From: JAEYZS01 sp031374125
GTDB taxonomy: Bacteria; Bdellovibrionota; Bdellovibrionia; Bdellovibrionales; JAEYZS01
Length of the DNA: 12,501 nt
Direction: 5' to 3'
Assembly (NCBI GenBank): GCA_031374125.1
Contig: JANMFM010000222.1
Span: 1 to 12,501 of the forward strand
Shown here piece by piece: positions 1 through 5,750 of this stretch. Position 1 is the stretch's first letter; each line of letters starts with the position of its first letter. Position numbers and translations under genes: made by a program. A model generated the notes under the pieces. That model was not told where the DNA came from and ran no database searches. It saw only the letters and a list, made by a program, of their open reading frames with translations.

Positions 1-374
1 GTCCAAACTGCAAGAACACCTTACCATAACTTTTTAAGATAGATTTTTAAAGAGCATCTACATGAAAAATAAAACGCACTTGTACGCACGTAATTACTCT
101 CACAAAGATAGAAAACATTAAAATTACAAAAAATAATATTCTTAGAATTTACAAACAACTTACGCCTATTTAAACACAGGAAATGATCGTCAAATAAATT
201 ATTAAATTTGTAAAAATATTTTATATTATTGACGCAATGACAGTACGAAAAACTAAGGGGTACCTTTTAATAAAAATATTTAATTTTTATTTAGCAGCTG
301 CGAAACACAAGTAGGCTGGCGTCTTTGCGTGTTTCAAGAAAAATAAAAATTCTATTGGATTCCGATAAAATATT
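1..374. other. AT-rich intergenic stretch, no convincing gene
   Basis: No open frame with a plausible ribosome site is seen. Three inverted repeats are present. CGTCAA (188-193) faces TTGACG (229-234) across a very AT-rich gap. AATAAAAAT (269-277) faces ATTTTTATT (283-291). GAAACAC (302-308) faces GTGTTTC (329-335). The last two lie just beyond the stop of the minus-strand gene that ends at 375 and might help end its transcript, but neither has the usual GC stem with a U run, so no terminator is called. Bases 1-42 could be the tail of a plus-strand gene; nothing recognisable supports it. Confidence 0.5.
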
Positions 375-1463
375 TTAGTGACCGCAGCCTATTTTAAATA
401 GTGATTCTTGTTTTTTTTCATTACAGTCCACGCAAACCGAGCCTTCAGCTTCTGTAATTTTTAAGGCTTCTTCTACGTTAATTTCAAGTACGGAATATTT
501 TTTTGTTAAATTATTTAACTTCAAAGCGTAAAGTAACCCATTTTCTCCAAAGTGAGGATAATAAATATTGTCTGAGCCAAAAGACAGCTTGTGAATTTTT
601 TTTGATTTTAAGTCCATAACAAAAATTTGTTGATTAAGGTTTGTGCTAATTAATTTTCCTGTATCATCAAATGATTTTAATTGTTCAGCGGCAACTCCCG
701 ATACTTCATTTATTTTTCCAGCAGAATCGGAACTGGCATGAAAGGCAGCATATTTATTTTGATAATCAAAATCCATTTTTCCAACCATAAAGTTCAATTT
801 AAACTTTGGCTTGCAAGTGCCATCATCTGCTAGATCATACAATACGGTTTTTTTTGTGTCTAAATTCCATGCAGAAATAATTTTTCCATCTTTTGAAAGC
901 ATTGGTAATTTATTATCTAAATCTTTGCAGTGTTTAATAACCTTACCTAGAGGCTTTATTTGACCATTTTTTAATAAATAGTCTCTCATAAATCCGTAAT
1001 AAGTAATTATTCTAATTTTACTTTCTTCTTTTTTTCTATTTAAAAATCCCACCGACTGATAATAACCATGTAGCTCCTTATCTTCAAAAATTGGTTTTGA
1101 AATATTCATATTTTGATATGTTTTTTGATTGTAAAAACACATGCTCAGATAAGGAGCTTTGTCTGGTGAGGACTTACCGTTGCAATGAGGAATAGTTAAT
1201 AAATCATGACCTGATACGGGATAGGGTTCAAAGGTTTCACCTTTAGTAAGGCATTTTCCCGTATCTAAAGATATTGTACAGTCTCCACTTAAAAATATTT
1301 TCCTGCTATTAGTATCTACACGAATAAAGTAAGTCGGCGTTACTTCTAAAGGAATTTCTCTCTTTAATCCTGATACACCGGGTGGGCATGGAGCATATGA
1401 AAGAGTTTTTTCTACCATAACTGAGCTTAACAAAAAGTAAAAAATTATTAAATTTTTATTCAC
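375..1463 (-). CDS. exported cysteine-rich protein, possible beta-propeller
   Basis: Protein of 362 aa with an N-terminal signal peptide (basic MNKN, then a hydrophobic run to about residue 18, likely cleavage near the LSYA-PC sequence at residues 21-26), so it probably acts in the periplasm or outside the cell. The mature part holds ten cysteines (including 26, 62, 71, 94, 109, a CVDC near the C terminus and a final GCGH), an even number that suits disulfides. Segments such as the one ending in YDLADDG and the QQIFVMDLKSKK stretch resemble blades of TolB/WD40-like beta-propellers, but no family is firmly recognised. The start overlaps the end of the upstream thioredoxin-fold gene by 8 bases, so the two are very likely co-translated. 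No specific function can be assigned. Confidence 0.75.
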   Translation of the reverse strand: MNKNLIIFYFLLSSVMVEKTLSYAPCPPGVSGLKREIPLEVTPTYFIRVDTNSRKIFLSGDCTISLDTGKCLTKGETFEPYPVSGHDLLTIPHCNGKSSPDKAPYLSMCFYNQKTYQNMNISKPIFEDKELHGYYQSVGFLNRKKEESKIRIITYYGFMRDYLLKNGQIKPLGKVIKHCKDLDNKLPMLSKDGKIISAWNLDTKKTVLYDLADDGTCKPKFKLNFMVGKMDFDYQNKYAAFHASSDSAGKINEVSGVAAEQLKSFDDTGKLISTNLNQQIFVMDLKSKKIHKLSFGSDNIYYPHFGENGLLYALKLNNLTKKYSVLEINVEEALKITEAEGSVCVDCNEKKQESLFKIGCGH

Positions 1464-1890
1464 GGAAATACCTATTTAATCTTTCAGTAAATTTTTCCGG
1501 AGCATCATATCCTGGATTAAATCCCCCTTCTAATTTGCCATTTTTATAAAAAATATAAGAGGGATAATGTTGGGTAGAGTCTCGGCTAATAATATCTTTT
1601 GAGTCGAGCTTAGCATATTTACTTAGATCGATATTTAGCATATTCTTATTTGTAGTCGCCATAGGGTCTATCAATACTAAAAAAGGTAACTTTTGCGTGG
1701 CAGCTATTTTTTCATATTCTTCTAGACCCTTTAATGAGAGATACATATGAGGAGAAACGATATAGATTATACCTTTTGGATTTTTCGATAGGTAAGCATT
1801 CAAATCTGCATCAGTAAAATTATTTTGTTTTGCTGTTAAAAAGCTAGGAAATAGCCATAAAATACATAATGCTATTTTTAGTAAGTTCAT
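1456..1890 (-). CDS. exported thioredoxin-fold protein lacking the CxxC pair
   Basis: Protein of 144 aa with a clear signal peptide (residues 1-20, hydrophobic core then SFLTA-KQ). The mature part looks like a thioredoxin fold: a strand GIIYIVSP at residues 40-47 where the redox site normally follows, then LPFLVLIDP, then HYPSYIFYKNGKL at 108-120, which matches the usual cis-proline strand and turn (Pro110). The only cysteine is Cys9 inside the signal peptide, so the CxxC site is missing and it cannot be a normal disulfide oxidoreductase; a binding or chaperone-like role is more likely. The ATG shares its A with the stop of the PilZ gene (TAATG), implying translational coupling, and the 3' end overlaps the next gene, which encodes a ten-cysteine exported protein. 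Family membership is inferred from the pattern only. Confidence 0.7.
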   Translation of the reverse strand: MNLLKIALCILWLFPSFLTAKQNNFTDADLNAYLSKNPKGIIYIVSPHMYLSLKGLEEYEKIAATQKLPFLVLIDPMATTNKNMLNIDLSKYAKLDSKDIISRDSTQHYPSYIFYKNGKLEGGFNPGYDAPEKFTERLNRYFRE

Positions 1891-2591
1891 TATCTCGACC
1901 CTATTTTAAATTTTGAGAACATATCTCTATGGATTTCCATTACCGTGTTTACAATGTCTTGTTGTTCGCTGGGTGAGAGTTGAGAGAATTCAACGCCGAT
2001 TTTTTTTAGGCCGCTGCCTTGGGATCCGACTTGGATCACGTGTCTTGTCATGGCTGTGAATTTTTTTTTGAATTTTCCGCCGATTTCGATTTCGCCTTCA
2101 AGTTGCTGGCCACCAGACAATTGGAACTGACTGTTGGGAGGAATTTCAAAAGAAAATCCTCCGCCACTCAAATCAAAGAGAGGAAATTTTTGTTTCACCG
2201 TTTTATCATCCACTTGAGATAAACTCACTTTAGCTAAGTATTCTCCAGGGATCTGCACGCGAAAAGAATTTCTTCTTTGAAGTTTGAAAAGAGCAGGTTC
2301 CAAATTCATTTTATAGTGACCACCGAAATCATGATGTACAAACACTGTCTTCATAAAATATTTTTCTGGACCCACTTGGAATGTAACAATGACTTCTTGA
2401 TTCAGTGGAACTTGCCCTTGGGTCACCACGATCATGTGTGAATCAATGATTTCTTTTGCAACGATTGCAATAATTTTTTTTCCAGGCAATTGGCCTTCAA
2501 ATTTAACTTTTGATTGAGTGAGAAGAATGAACGCACGTTCGCGTTCTTTTCTTGTTCCCACTTTTTGGAAAAATGACTGACTCTGTTCCAT
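1890..2591 (-). CDS. PilZ-domain c-di-GMP effector
   Basis: Protein of 233 aa from the ATG at 2591; a GTG directly before it (2594) is an alternative start and an in-frame TGA lies just upstream of that. The C-terminal half carries both PilZ signatures: RxxxR in QRRNSFR (Arg107 and Arg111) and the D-x-S-x-x-G motif in FDLSGGG (Asp140 to Gly145), the residues that bind cyclic di-GMP. The N-terminal half (about 30-100) is a beta-rich domain comparable to the flagellar-brake or YcgR-N type, though similarity is only suggestive. YcgR-type proteins slow flagella in response to c-di-GMP, which would fit the neighbouring flagellar genes. No strong ribosome site is seen. It ends in a TAATG overlap with the thioredoxin-fold gene. 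Confidence 0.88.
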   Translation of the reverse strand: MEQSQSFFQKVGTRKERERAFILLTQSKVKFEGQLPGKKIIAIVAKEIIDSHMIVVTQGQVPLNQEVIVTFQVGPEKYFMKTVFVHHDFGGHYKMNLEPALFKLQRRNSFRVQIPGEYLAKVSLSQVDDKTVKQKFPLFDLSGGGFSFEIPPNSQFQLSGGQQLEGEIEIGGKFKKKFTAMTRHVIQVGSQGSGLKKIGVEFSQLSPSEQQDIVNTVMEIHRDMFSKFKIGSR

Positions 2592-2643
2592 CACTCATAT
2601 TTTCGGTATATTAAGAGAATATTTGTAGGTCCAGTCTGGCTAT

Positions 2644-3144
2644 TTAGGATTCATAGTTCAAATATAAGAACCAATCCTCAGGTGCATTTTTTTGATTCAC
2701 TTCAAACTTAATGGCGGGCAGCCACCTCGGTTCGTCGGGAACTTTGAGGAGAGGCATATTGGCTTGCGATGGTGTGCGATTGCCTTTTTTCTGATTACAT
2801 TCTCTACAGGCTGTCACAATGTTGGTCCAAATTTTCAATCCACCTTGAGCTACGGGATGAACATGATCCAAAGTGAGATCACGAGTAGGGAACTTATCAG
2901 TGCAATACTGACAAACATAATCATCTCTAATGTATATATTTTCTCGGCAGAATCTAATTTTAGTAGACTCAGTAGATCTAACGTATTTTTTTAGGCGTAT
3001 GACGCTTGGGAGAGGAAACTTATCTCTTATGCTTCTTGCAAACGATTGGTGGTGTGCAAGAACTTCAACTTTATCTTGAAACCATAATATAAGAGCTTTT
3101 TGCCAGTTGACGAGTTTTAACGGTTCGTAGCTTGAATTCAGCAT
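2644..3144 (-). CDS. small HNH endonuclease-family protein
   Basis: Protein of 166 aa from the ATG at 3144; TTG at 3147 is directly before it. The HNH core is complete: CxxC at Cys78/Cys81, Asp93-His94 in LDHVHP, a GG pair at 101-102, Asn108 in WTNIVTACRECN, and the second zinc pair Cys113/Cys116 followed by Asn117 and Lys residues. The N terminus MLNSSYEPLKLVNWQKAL matches the opening shared by a widespread family of stand-alone small HNH proteins in delta-proteobacteria, cyanobacteria and actinobacteria whose biological role is not established. No homing intron, restriction or phage partner is nearby, so a housekeeping nuclease role is more plausible than a mobile one. The frame stays open upstream to a TAG at 3210-3212 without another ATG. 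It lies 52 bases upstream of PilZ in the same direction. Confidence 0.88.
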   Translation of the reverse strand: MLNSSYEPLKLVNWQKALILWFQDKVEVLAHHQSFARSIRDKFPLPSVIRLKKYVRSTESTKIRFCRENIYIRDDYVCQYCTDKFPTRDLTLDHVHPVAQGGLKIWTNIVTACRECNQKKGNRTPSQANMPLLKVPDEPRWLPAIKFEVNQKNAPEDWFLYLNYES

Positions 3145-3158
3145 CAAGGCTTTGACAT

Positions 3159-3380
3159 TTATCTCGTTGAAGGCGACACCCCGCTTGTTATTGCCAAGTT
3201 GTTGTGACTACACATCCTTATATAATCATAAGTAGTTATCAGTGCATTGTCGATCCAAAACTTTTTGGGATCTAAGCCTAGCTCATTGGATTGGTTCTGG
3301 ATGAGCTCCTTATATATAGTGATAGATGGGGACAGCATTCCCTGTATTACATCGAAATTTAGCTTCTCATTTTGAGACAT
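3159..3380 (-). CDS. small hypothetical protein, 73 aa
   Basis: Open frame of 73 aa starting MSQNEKLNF at 3380, preceded by GGCGG five bases upstream of the ATG; earlier in-frame starts (ATG 3392, TTG 3398) have poorer spacing. The protein is soluble, mostly helical in appearance, with two late Met/Cys/His residues (RMCSHNN) and a polar tail. No known family is recognised. It sits 14 bases before the HNH gene on the same strand, so it is probably the first gene of the minus-strand operon. A conserved homolog would be needed to raise confidence. Confidence 0.5.
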   Translation of the reverse strand: MSQNEKLNFDVIQGMLSPSITIYKELIQNQSNELGLDPKKFWIDNALITTYDYIRMCSHNNLAITSGVSPSTR

Positions 3381-3413
3381 AATTTCCGCCATCCTCAATA
3401 TAAATCCCGCAAC

Positions 3414-3442
3414 ATAATATTTTTCGGTATCTTTACTTGAAA
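3414..3442 (-). promoter_or_regulatory. possible sigma-70-type promoter for the minus-strand operon
   Basis: Read on the minus strand there is TTTCAA (3437-3442), a 17-base spacer and TATTAT (3414-3419), about 30 bases upstream of the 73-aa start. The -10 element is good and the -35 weak, so this is only a candidate. Confidence 0.3.
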
Positions 3443-3526
3443 AACTTAATCTTTTCAGAATTGTTTAAAATATTTTCGATTCTCGAAAAGAGCGAATCTT
3501 TTTGAGAAAACATATCTTAGTGAAAC

Positions 3527-3616
3527 AAAACTAGACCTTTTTCGATTCAGAGTGAGTCGTTTTAGAAAATTTCCTTCTGTTTATTTTCAATTCAAAATGA
3601 GAATCAAAAACTAGAC
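3527..3616 (+). repeat. AAAACTAGAC direct repeat upstream of the first flagellin promoter
   Basis: The 10-mer AAAACTAGAC occurs at 3527-3536 and 3607-3616. Its 9-base core appears inverted (GTCTAGTTT) at 5722-5730 inside the second flagellin promoter. CTAG is generally rare in bacterial DNA. A second direct repeat, TTTTCGATTC, lies at 3473-3482 and 3539-3548. Confidence 0.5.
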
Positions 3617-3620
3617 TCGA

Positions 3621-3649
3621 CCTAGGTCCTAAAGTTTTCAGGACCAAGG
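3621..3649 (+). promoter_or_regulatory. inverted repeat over the first flagellin promoter
   Basis: CCTAGGTCCT (3621-3630) faces AGGACCAAGG (3640-3649), ten-base arms with one mismatch around a nine-base centre. The repeat covers the -35 element and most of the spacer of the sigma-28 promoter, the place where an operator for a repressor would sit. The binding protein is unknown. Confidence 0.45.
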
Positions 3650-3656
3650 TCGATAA
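3630..3656 (+). promoter_or_regulatory. sigma-28 (FliA) promoter of the first flagellin gene
   Basis: TAAAGTTT (3630-3637), an 11-base spacer, then GTCGATAA (3649-3656). This differs by one base from the enterobacterial FliA consensus TAAAGTTT-N11-GCCGATAA. Transcription should begin near 3663, giving a leader of about 215 nt. It implies late flagellar-class control of this flagellin. Confidence 0.9.
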
Positions 3657-3662
3657 GTTTGT

Positions 3663-3878
3663 TGTAAGTAAGTTGGAGCAAGTAAATGCATCTACAGTAA
3701 GCGTAAAGGCGGACCAATCACCCGCCTAACGCCGAAGCCAGAGATGCCTCCAATACAAAAAGTTAGTGAACTAAATAACAACGCCATTCGCTCGGAATGT
3801 TGGTTGATGTGAGTATGACACCAATAGATGTCAGCCCTTTAACTGAGCCTATGGCAAACAGTACGTTGGAGGTATCTT
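3663..3878 (+). promoter_or_regulatory. long structured 5' leader of the first flagellin mRNA, with anti-SD element
   Basis: The region between the sigma-28 promoter and the ATG has no gene. GAGATGCCTCCAA plus the next base (3741-3754) can pair without interruption with 3865-3878, which contains the SD GGAGG (3868-3872) and the whole spacer up to the ATG; three of the 14 pairs are G-U. The same CCTCCAA (3747-3753) can instead pair with GTTGGAG near the 5' end (3672-3678), giving two exclusive folds. Local hairpins also occur: AGGCGG/CCGCCT (3707-3727), CATTC/GAATG (3785-3799), TGACA/TGTCA (3816-3833) and GCC/GGC (3847-3855). The pairings are read by eye; the regulatory role is inferred. Confidence 0.5.
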
Positions 3879-4706
3879 ATGGGCTTAAGAATTAATACAA
3901 ACTTAGCCTCGATCAATGCTCAAAGACAATTAGGCAAACAACAAGTTCGTGGTCAACACGCTCTTGCAGCCTTATCGTCAGGTTCTAGAATCGTAAACGC
4001 ATCAGACGATGCAGCAGGTTTAGCTATCTCAGAAAACCTGAAATCACAAACCCGTGGATTAGCTGTTGCTCGTAACAACGCTTTCAACGCTGGATCAATG
4101 ATCCAAGTGTCCGAAGGTGGATTGAATGAGATAAGTAACATCTTAACTCGTTTAAGAGAATTAGGTGTGCAATCTGCTTCTGATAACGTATCAGATACAG
4201 AGCGTGGGTTCTTAGATCTTGAAGCCCAACAATTAATTTCTGAAGGTGATAGAATCGCGAAGACTACACGCTTCGGTAACAAACAATTATTAGATGGAAC
4301 AGAATCAGATATGGAATTCCATGTGGGTCCATTCGCTGGTGAAGAGAACATCATTAAGTATAACCTTTCAGCTGATGCTACTGGTAGCGGATTAGGTTAT
4401 GATGGTATCTCGGTATCAGATAAGGGTTCTGCTCGTGATACTCTTGCAACTGTAGACGAAGCAATTGTGAAATTGAGCTCGATGAGAGCGGACTTCGGTG
4501 CGGTTCAAAGTAGATTGAATACAACAACTTCGAATTTAGATATTCAATATGAAAACTTAAGTGCTGCGAATTCTCGTCTAAGAGATGCAGACGTTGCCTT
4601 CGAATCGGCAGAACTTGCATCTTCGCAAGTGTTGCAGCAGGCATCAATCGGAGTGTTAGCTCAGGCCAACCAACAAGGTGCTCAAGCTTTAAGACTCTTA
4701 GCTTAG
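3879..4706 (+). CDS. fliC: flagellin (filament subunit), short D0/D1-only type
   Basis: Protein of 275 aa, the major helical filament subunit that is exported by the flagellar type III system and polymerises under the FliD cap. The N-terminal D0/D1 signature is intact (MGLRINTN, SSGSRIVNASDDAAGLAISENLKSQ at about 33-57, VSEGGLNEISNIL, LRELGVQSASDNVSDTERG), as is the C-terminal one (YENLSAANSRLRDADVAFESAELASSQVLQQASIGVL, ending ALRLLA). The variable outer D2/D3 domains are absent, as in Bdellovibrio-type flagellins. The start is fixed by GGAGG six bases upstream and by the conserved MGLRI. Own sigma-28 promoter, long leader and terminator make it a single-gene unit. It differs clearly from the second flagellin, for example RQLGKQQVRGQHALAALSSG in the first helix, so they are not recent duplicates. 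Confidence 0.97.
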   Translation: MGLRINTNLASINAQRQLGKQQVRGQHALAALSSGSRIVNASDDAAGLAISENLKSQTRGLAVARNNAFNAGSMIQVSEGGLNEISNILTRLRELGVQSASDNVSDTERGFLDLEAQQLISEGDRIAKTTRFGNKQLLDGTESDMEFHVGPFAGEENIIKYNLSADATGSGLGYDGISVSDKGSARDTLATVDEAIVKLSSMRADFGAVQSRLNTTTSNLDIQYENLSAANSRLRDADVAFESAELASSQVLQQASIGVLAQANQQGAQALRLLA

Positions 4707-4728
4707 TCATAATTTAGCTTGTCATAAT
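4698..4728 (+). repeat. tandem duplication across the flagellin stop codon
   Basis: TTAGCTTAGTCATAAT (4698-4713) is followed directly by TTAGCTTGTCATAAT (4714-4728), identical but for one missing base. The stop TAG lies in the first copy, so the second copy is non-coding. Confidence 0.7.
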
Positions 4729-4760
4729 TTATAATGAAATTAGTTTTTACAAGTGTGTTG

Positions 4761-4786
4761 AAGTCTGATCCGAAAGGGTCAGACTT
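4761..4786 (+). other. GAAA-tetraloop hairpin in the first flagellin 3' UTR
   Basis: AAGTCTGATCC (4761-4771), loop GAAA (4772-4775), GGGTCAGACTT (4776-4786): an 11-bp stem with one G-U pair and a GNRA loop. There is no U run after it, so it is more likely a stabilising 3' element than the terminator, which follows at 4798. Confidence 0.75.
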
Positions 4787-4797
4787 GTCTTAAGCCC

Positions 4798-4834
4798 GCC
4801 ATGGGAGGTCTCACCGGCTTCCCATGGCCTTTTT
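4798..4834 (+). terminator. Rho-independent terminator after the first flagellin
   Basis: GCCATGGGA (4798-4806) pairs perfectly with TCCCATGGC (4820-4828), extendable inward by further pairs, followed by C and TTTTT (4830-4834). It ends three bases before the stop of the convergent ArsC/Spx-family gene. Confidence 0.9.
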
Positions 4835-4837
4835 CTT

Positions 4838-5197
4838 TTAAATCAATTTTTTCCAAACATCTTCTCTGAATCCTACTGTTCCAGAATTTTTTGTGATTAG
4901 AAATGGGCGTTTAATAAGCTTTCCGTTTTTAGATAGCAACTTGATGGCTTCGTCTTCTGTCATGCCGGCTTTGATCTTATCTGAGATTTTTAACTCTCTA
5001 TATTGTAAGCCGGATGTGTTGAATAGATTTTTAAATGTACCACCAGCTTCTTCTAAATATCCCAACATCTTTTTCAATTCAGTGATTGTAGGCGGTTGAT
5101 CTACGATTGGAATCTTCTCGTAGTTCACTTTCTTGCTGTCCAAATACTTCAGTGCTTTTACGCAAGTACTGCATGCCTTATATTCATAAATCTTCAT
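4838..5197 (-). CDS. ArsC/Spx/YffB-family thioredoxin-fold protein
   Basis: Protein of 119 aa starting MKIYEYKACSTC, with ATG at 5197 and GGGAG eight bases upstream. The TTG 15 bases earlier only extends into the ribosome site and is rejected. Family marks are the CxxC Cys9/Cys12 at the usual active-site position, NTSGLQYREL at about 60-69 and the KRPFL motif with Arg97-Pro98, typical of the YffB/Spx/ArsC superfamily. Such proteins are glutaredoxin-like reductases or, as Spx, RNA-polymerase-binding stress regulators; the CxxC is Spx-like, while true arsenate reductase activity cannot be claimed. The gene starts two bases after the stop of the small secreted-protein gene, so they form a two-gene operon. 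It lies between two flagellin units on the opposite strand. Confidence 0.85.
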   Translation of the reverse strand: MKIYEYKACSTCVKALKYLDSKKVNYEKIPIVDQPPTITELKKMLGYLEEAGGTFKNLFNTSGLQYRELKISDKIKAGMTEDEAIKLLSKNGKLIKRPFLITKNSGTVGFREDVWKKLI

Positions 5198-5199
5198 CT

Positions 5200-5505
5200 T
5201 TATCTCCCACAACGTTTATATTCTTCGTAGATTTCGTAATCGTAATCCGTGCAATACACACGTGCGACACATTTGTGATTCTGCTTTCGTACATCTTGGG
5301 CATGCGTGATGTCGTAGTAGAAGTGTGTTGCGTATTTGCCATTACCCGTGATCACGTGTCGAAAGTTATAAATTTTTTGGTTACCTTTGTTGTATTTCTT
5401 TCTGATGAGCTCTACACACTCTTCTTTTGTCTTAAGTGTGGTGCCGCCTTGAAACGCATAGGCAGAAGACGTTAATAAATTAATTGCTAATATAAGATGT
5501 AACAT
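5200..5505 (-). CDS. small secreted protein with four cysteines
   Basis: Protein of 101 aa with a signal peptide (MLHLILAINLLTSSAYA, cleavage after residue 17). The mature part has four cysteines (30, 79, 85, 99), enough for two disulfides, and is rich in Tyr, Lys and Glu (for example TDYDYEIYEEY). No known family is recognised. The start ATG at 5505 has GGGAG five bases upstream. A sigma-70-type promoter lies at 5541-5569 and the gene is followed with a two-base gap by the ArsC/Spx-family gene, whose ribosome site is inside this coding end. Linkage with a redox-fold protein is suggestive only. Confidence 0.75.
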   Translation of the reverse strand: MLHLILAINLLTSSAYAFQGGTTLKTKEECVELIRKKYNKGNQKIYNFRHVITGNGKYATHFYYDITHAQDVRKQNHKCVARVYCTDYDYEIYEEYKRCGR

Positions 5506-5540
5506 TTTACTCCCAAAACTATCCCTGAAACTCAGGTCTC

Positions 5541-5569
5541 CTTATATAAGATATTGGTTATATGAACAA
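5541..5569 (-). promoter_or_regulatory. sigma-70-type promoter for the secreted-protein/ArsC-family pair
   Basis: On the minus strand: TTGTTC (5564-5569), 17-base spacer, TATAAG (5541-5546), about 30 bases upstream of the start at 5505. Four of six and five of six consensus bases match. Confidence 0.6.
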
Positions 5570-5717
5570 TTTGAAGGTGACTATATTGTATGAATGTAAA
5601 AATTCTGGGGCAAAAGTTACATCTATCTAAGTCTTAGTAATAAAAGTCTGTGCAGACCTTCCTCTACGCAGACCAAAAACTATGAAAAACCCACGACTTT
5701 AGCTTAAATTTCAATAC

Positions 5718-5744
5718 GTAAGTCTAGTTTCAAACAGACGATAG
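5718..5744 (+). promoter_or_regulatory. sigma-28-like promoter of the second flagellin gene
   Basis: GTAAGTCT (5718-5725), 11-base spacer, GACGATAG (5737-5744); six of eight bases match the FliA consensus in each half with the exact spacing. It would start transcription near 5751, leaving a leader of about 254 nt, parallel to the first flagellin. TCCAGTTTTACTGGA (5745-5759), just after the -10, can form a five-pair hairpin around the predicted start site. Confidence 0.65.
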
Positions 5745-5750
5745 TCCAGT

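Noticed and set aside
62..121. 19-codon basic peptide starting MKNKTHLYAR
   Set aside because: No ribosome site and no recognised family; short frames of this kind are expected by chance.
302..335. Possible small RNA or terminator
   Set aside because: Seven-pair arms with a 20-base loop, no U run and no promoter; not enough to call.
2019..2222. Plus-strand open frame over the PilZ gene
   Set aside because: Shadow of PilZ, whose motifs are intact on the minus strand.
3704..3731. Second sigma-28-like element (TAAAGGCG, N11, CGCCTAAC) in the first flagellin leader
   Set aside because: The -10 half matches poorly and the bases are explained by the AGGCGG/CCGCCT hairpin; the promoter at 3630 is far better.
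3953..4354. Minus-strand frame inside the first flagellin
   Set aside because: Antisense shadow of a well-conserved flagellin, with no independent signal.
4838..5197. Calling it a true arsenate reductase
   Set aside because: The Spx/YffB/ArsC families cannot be separated from these motifs alone, and no arsenic-resistance genes are nearby.
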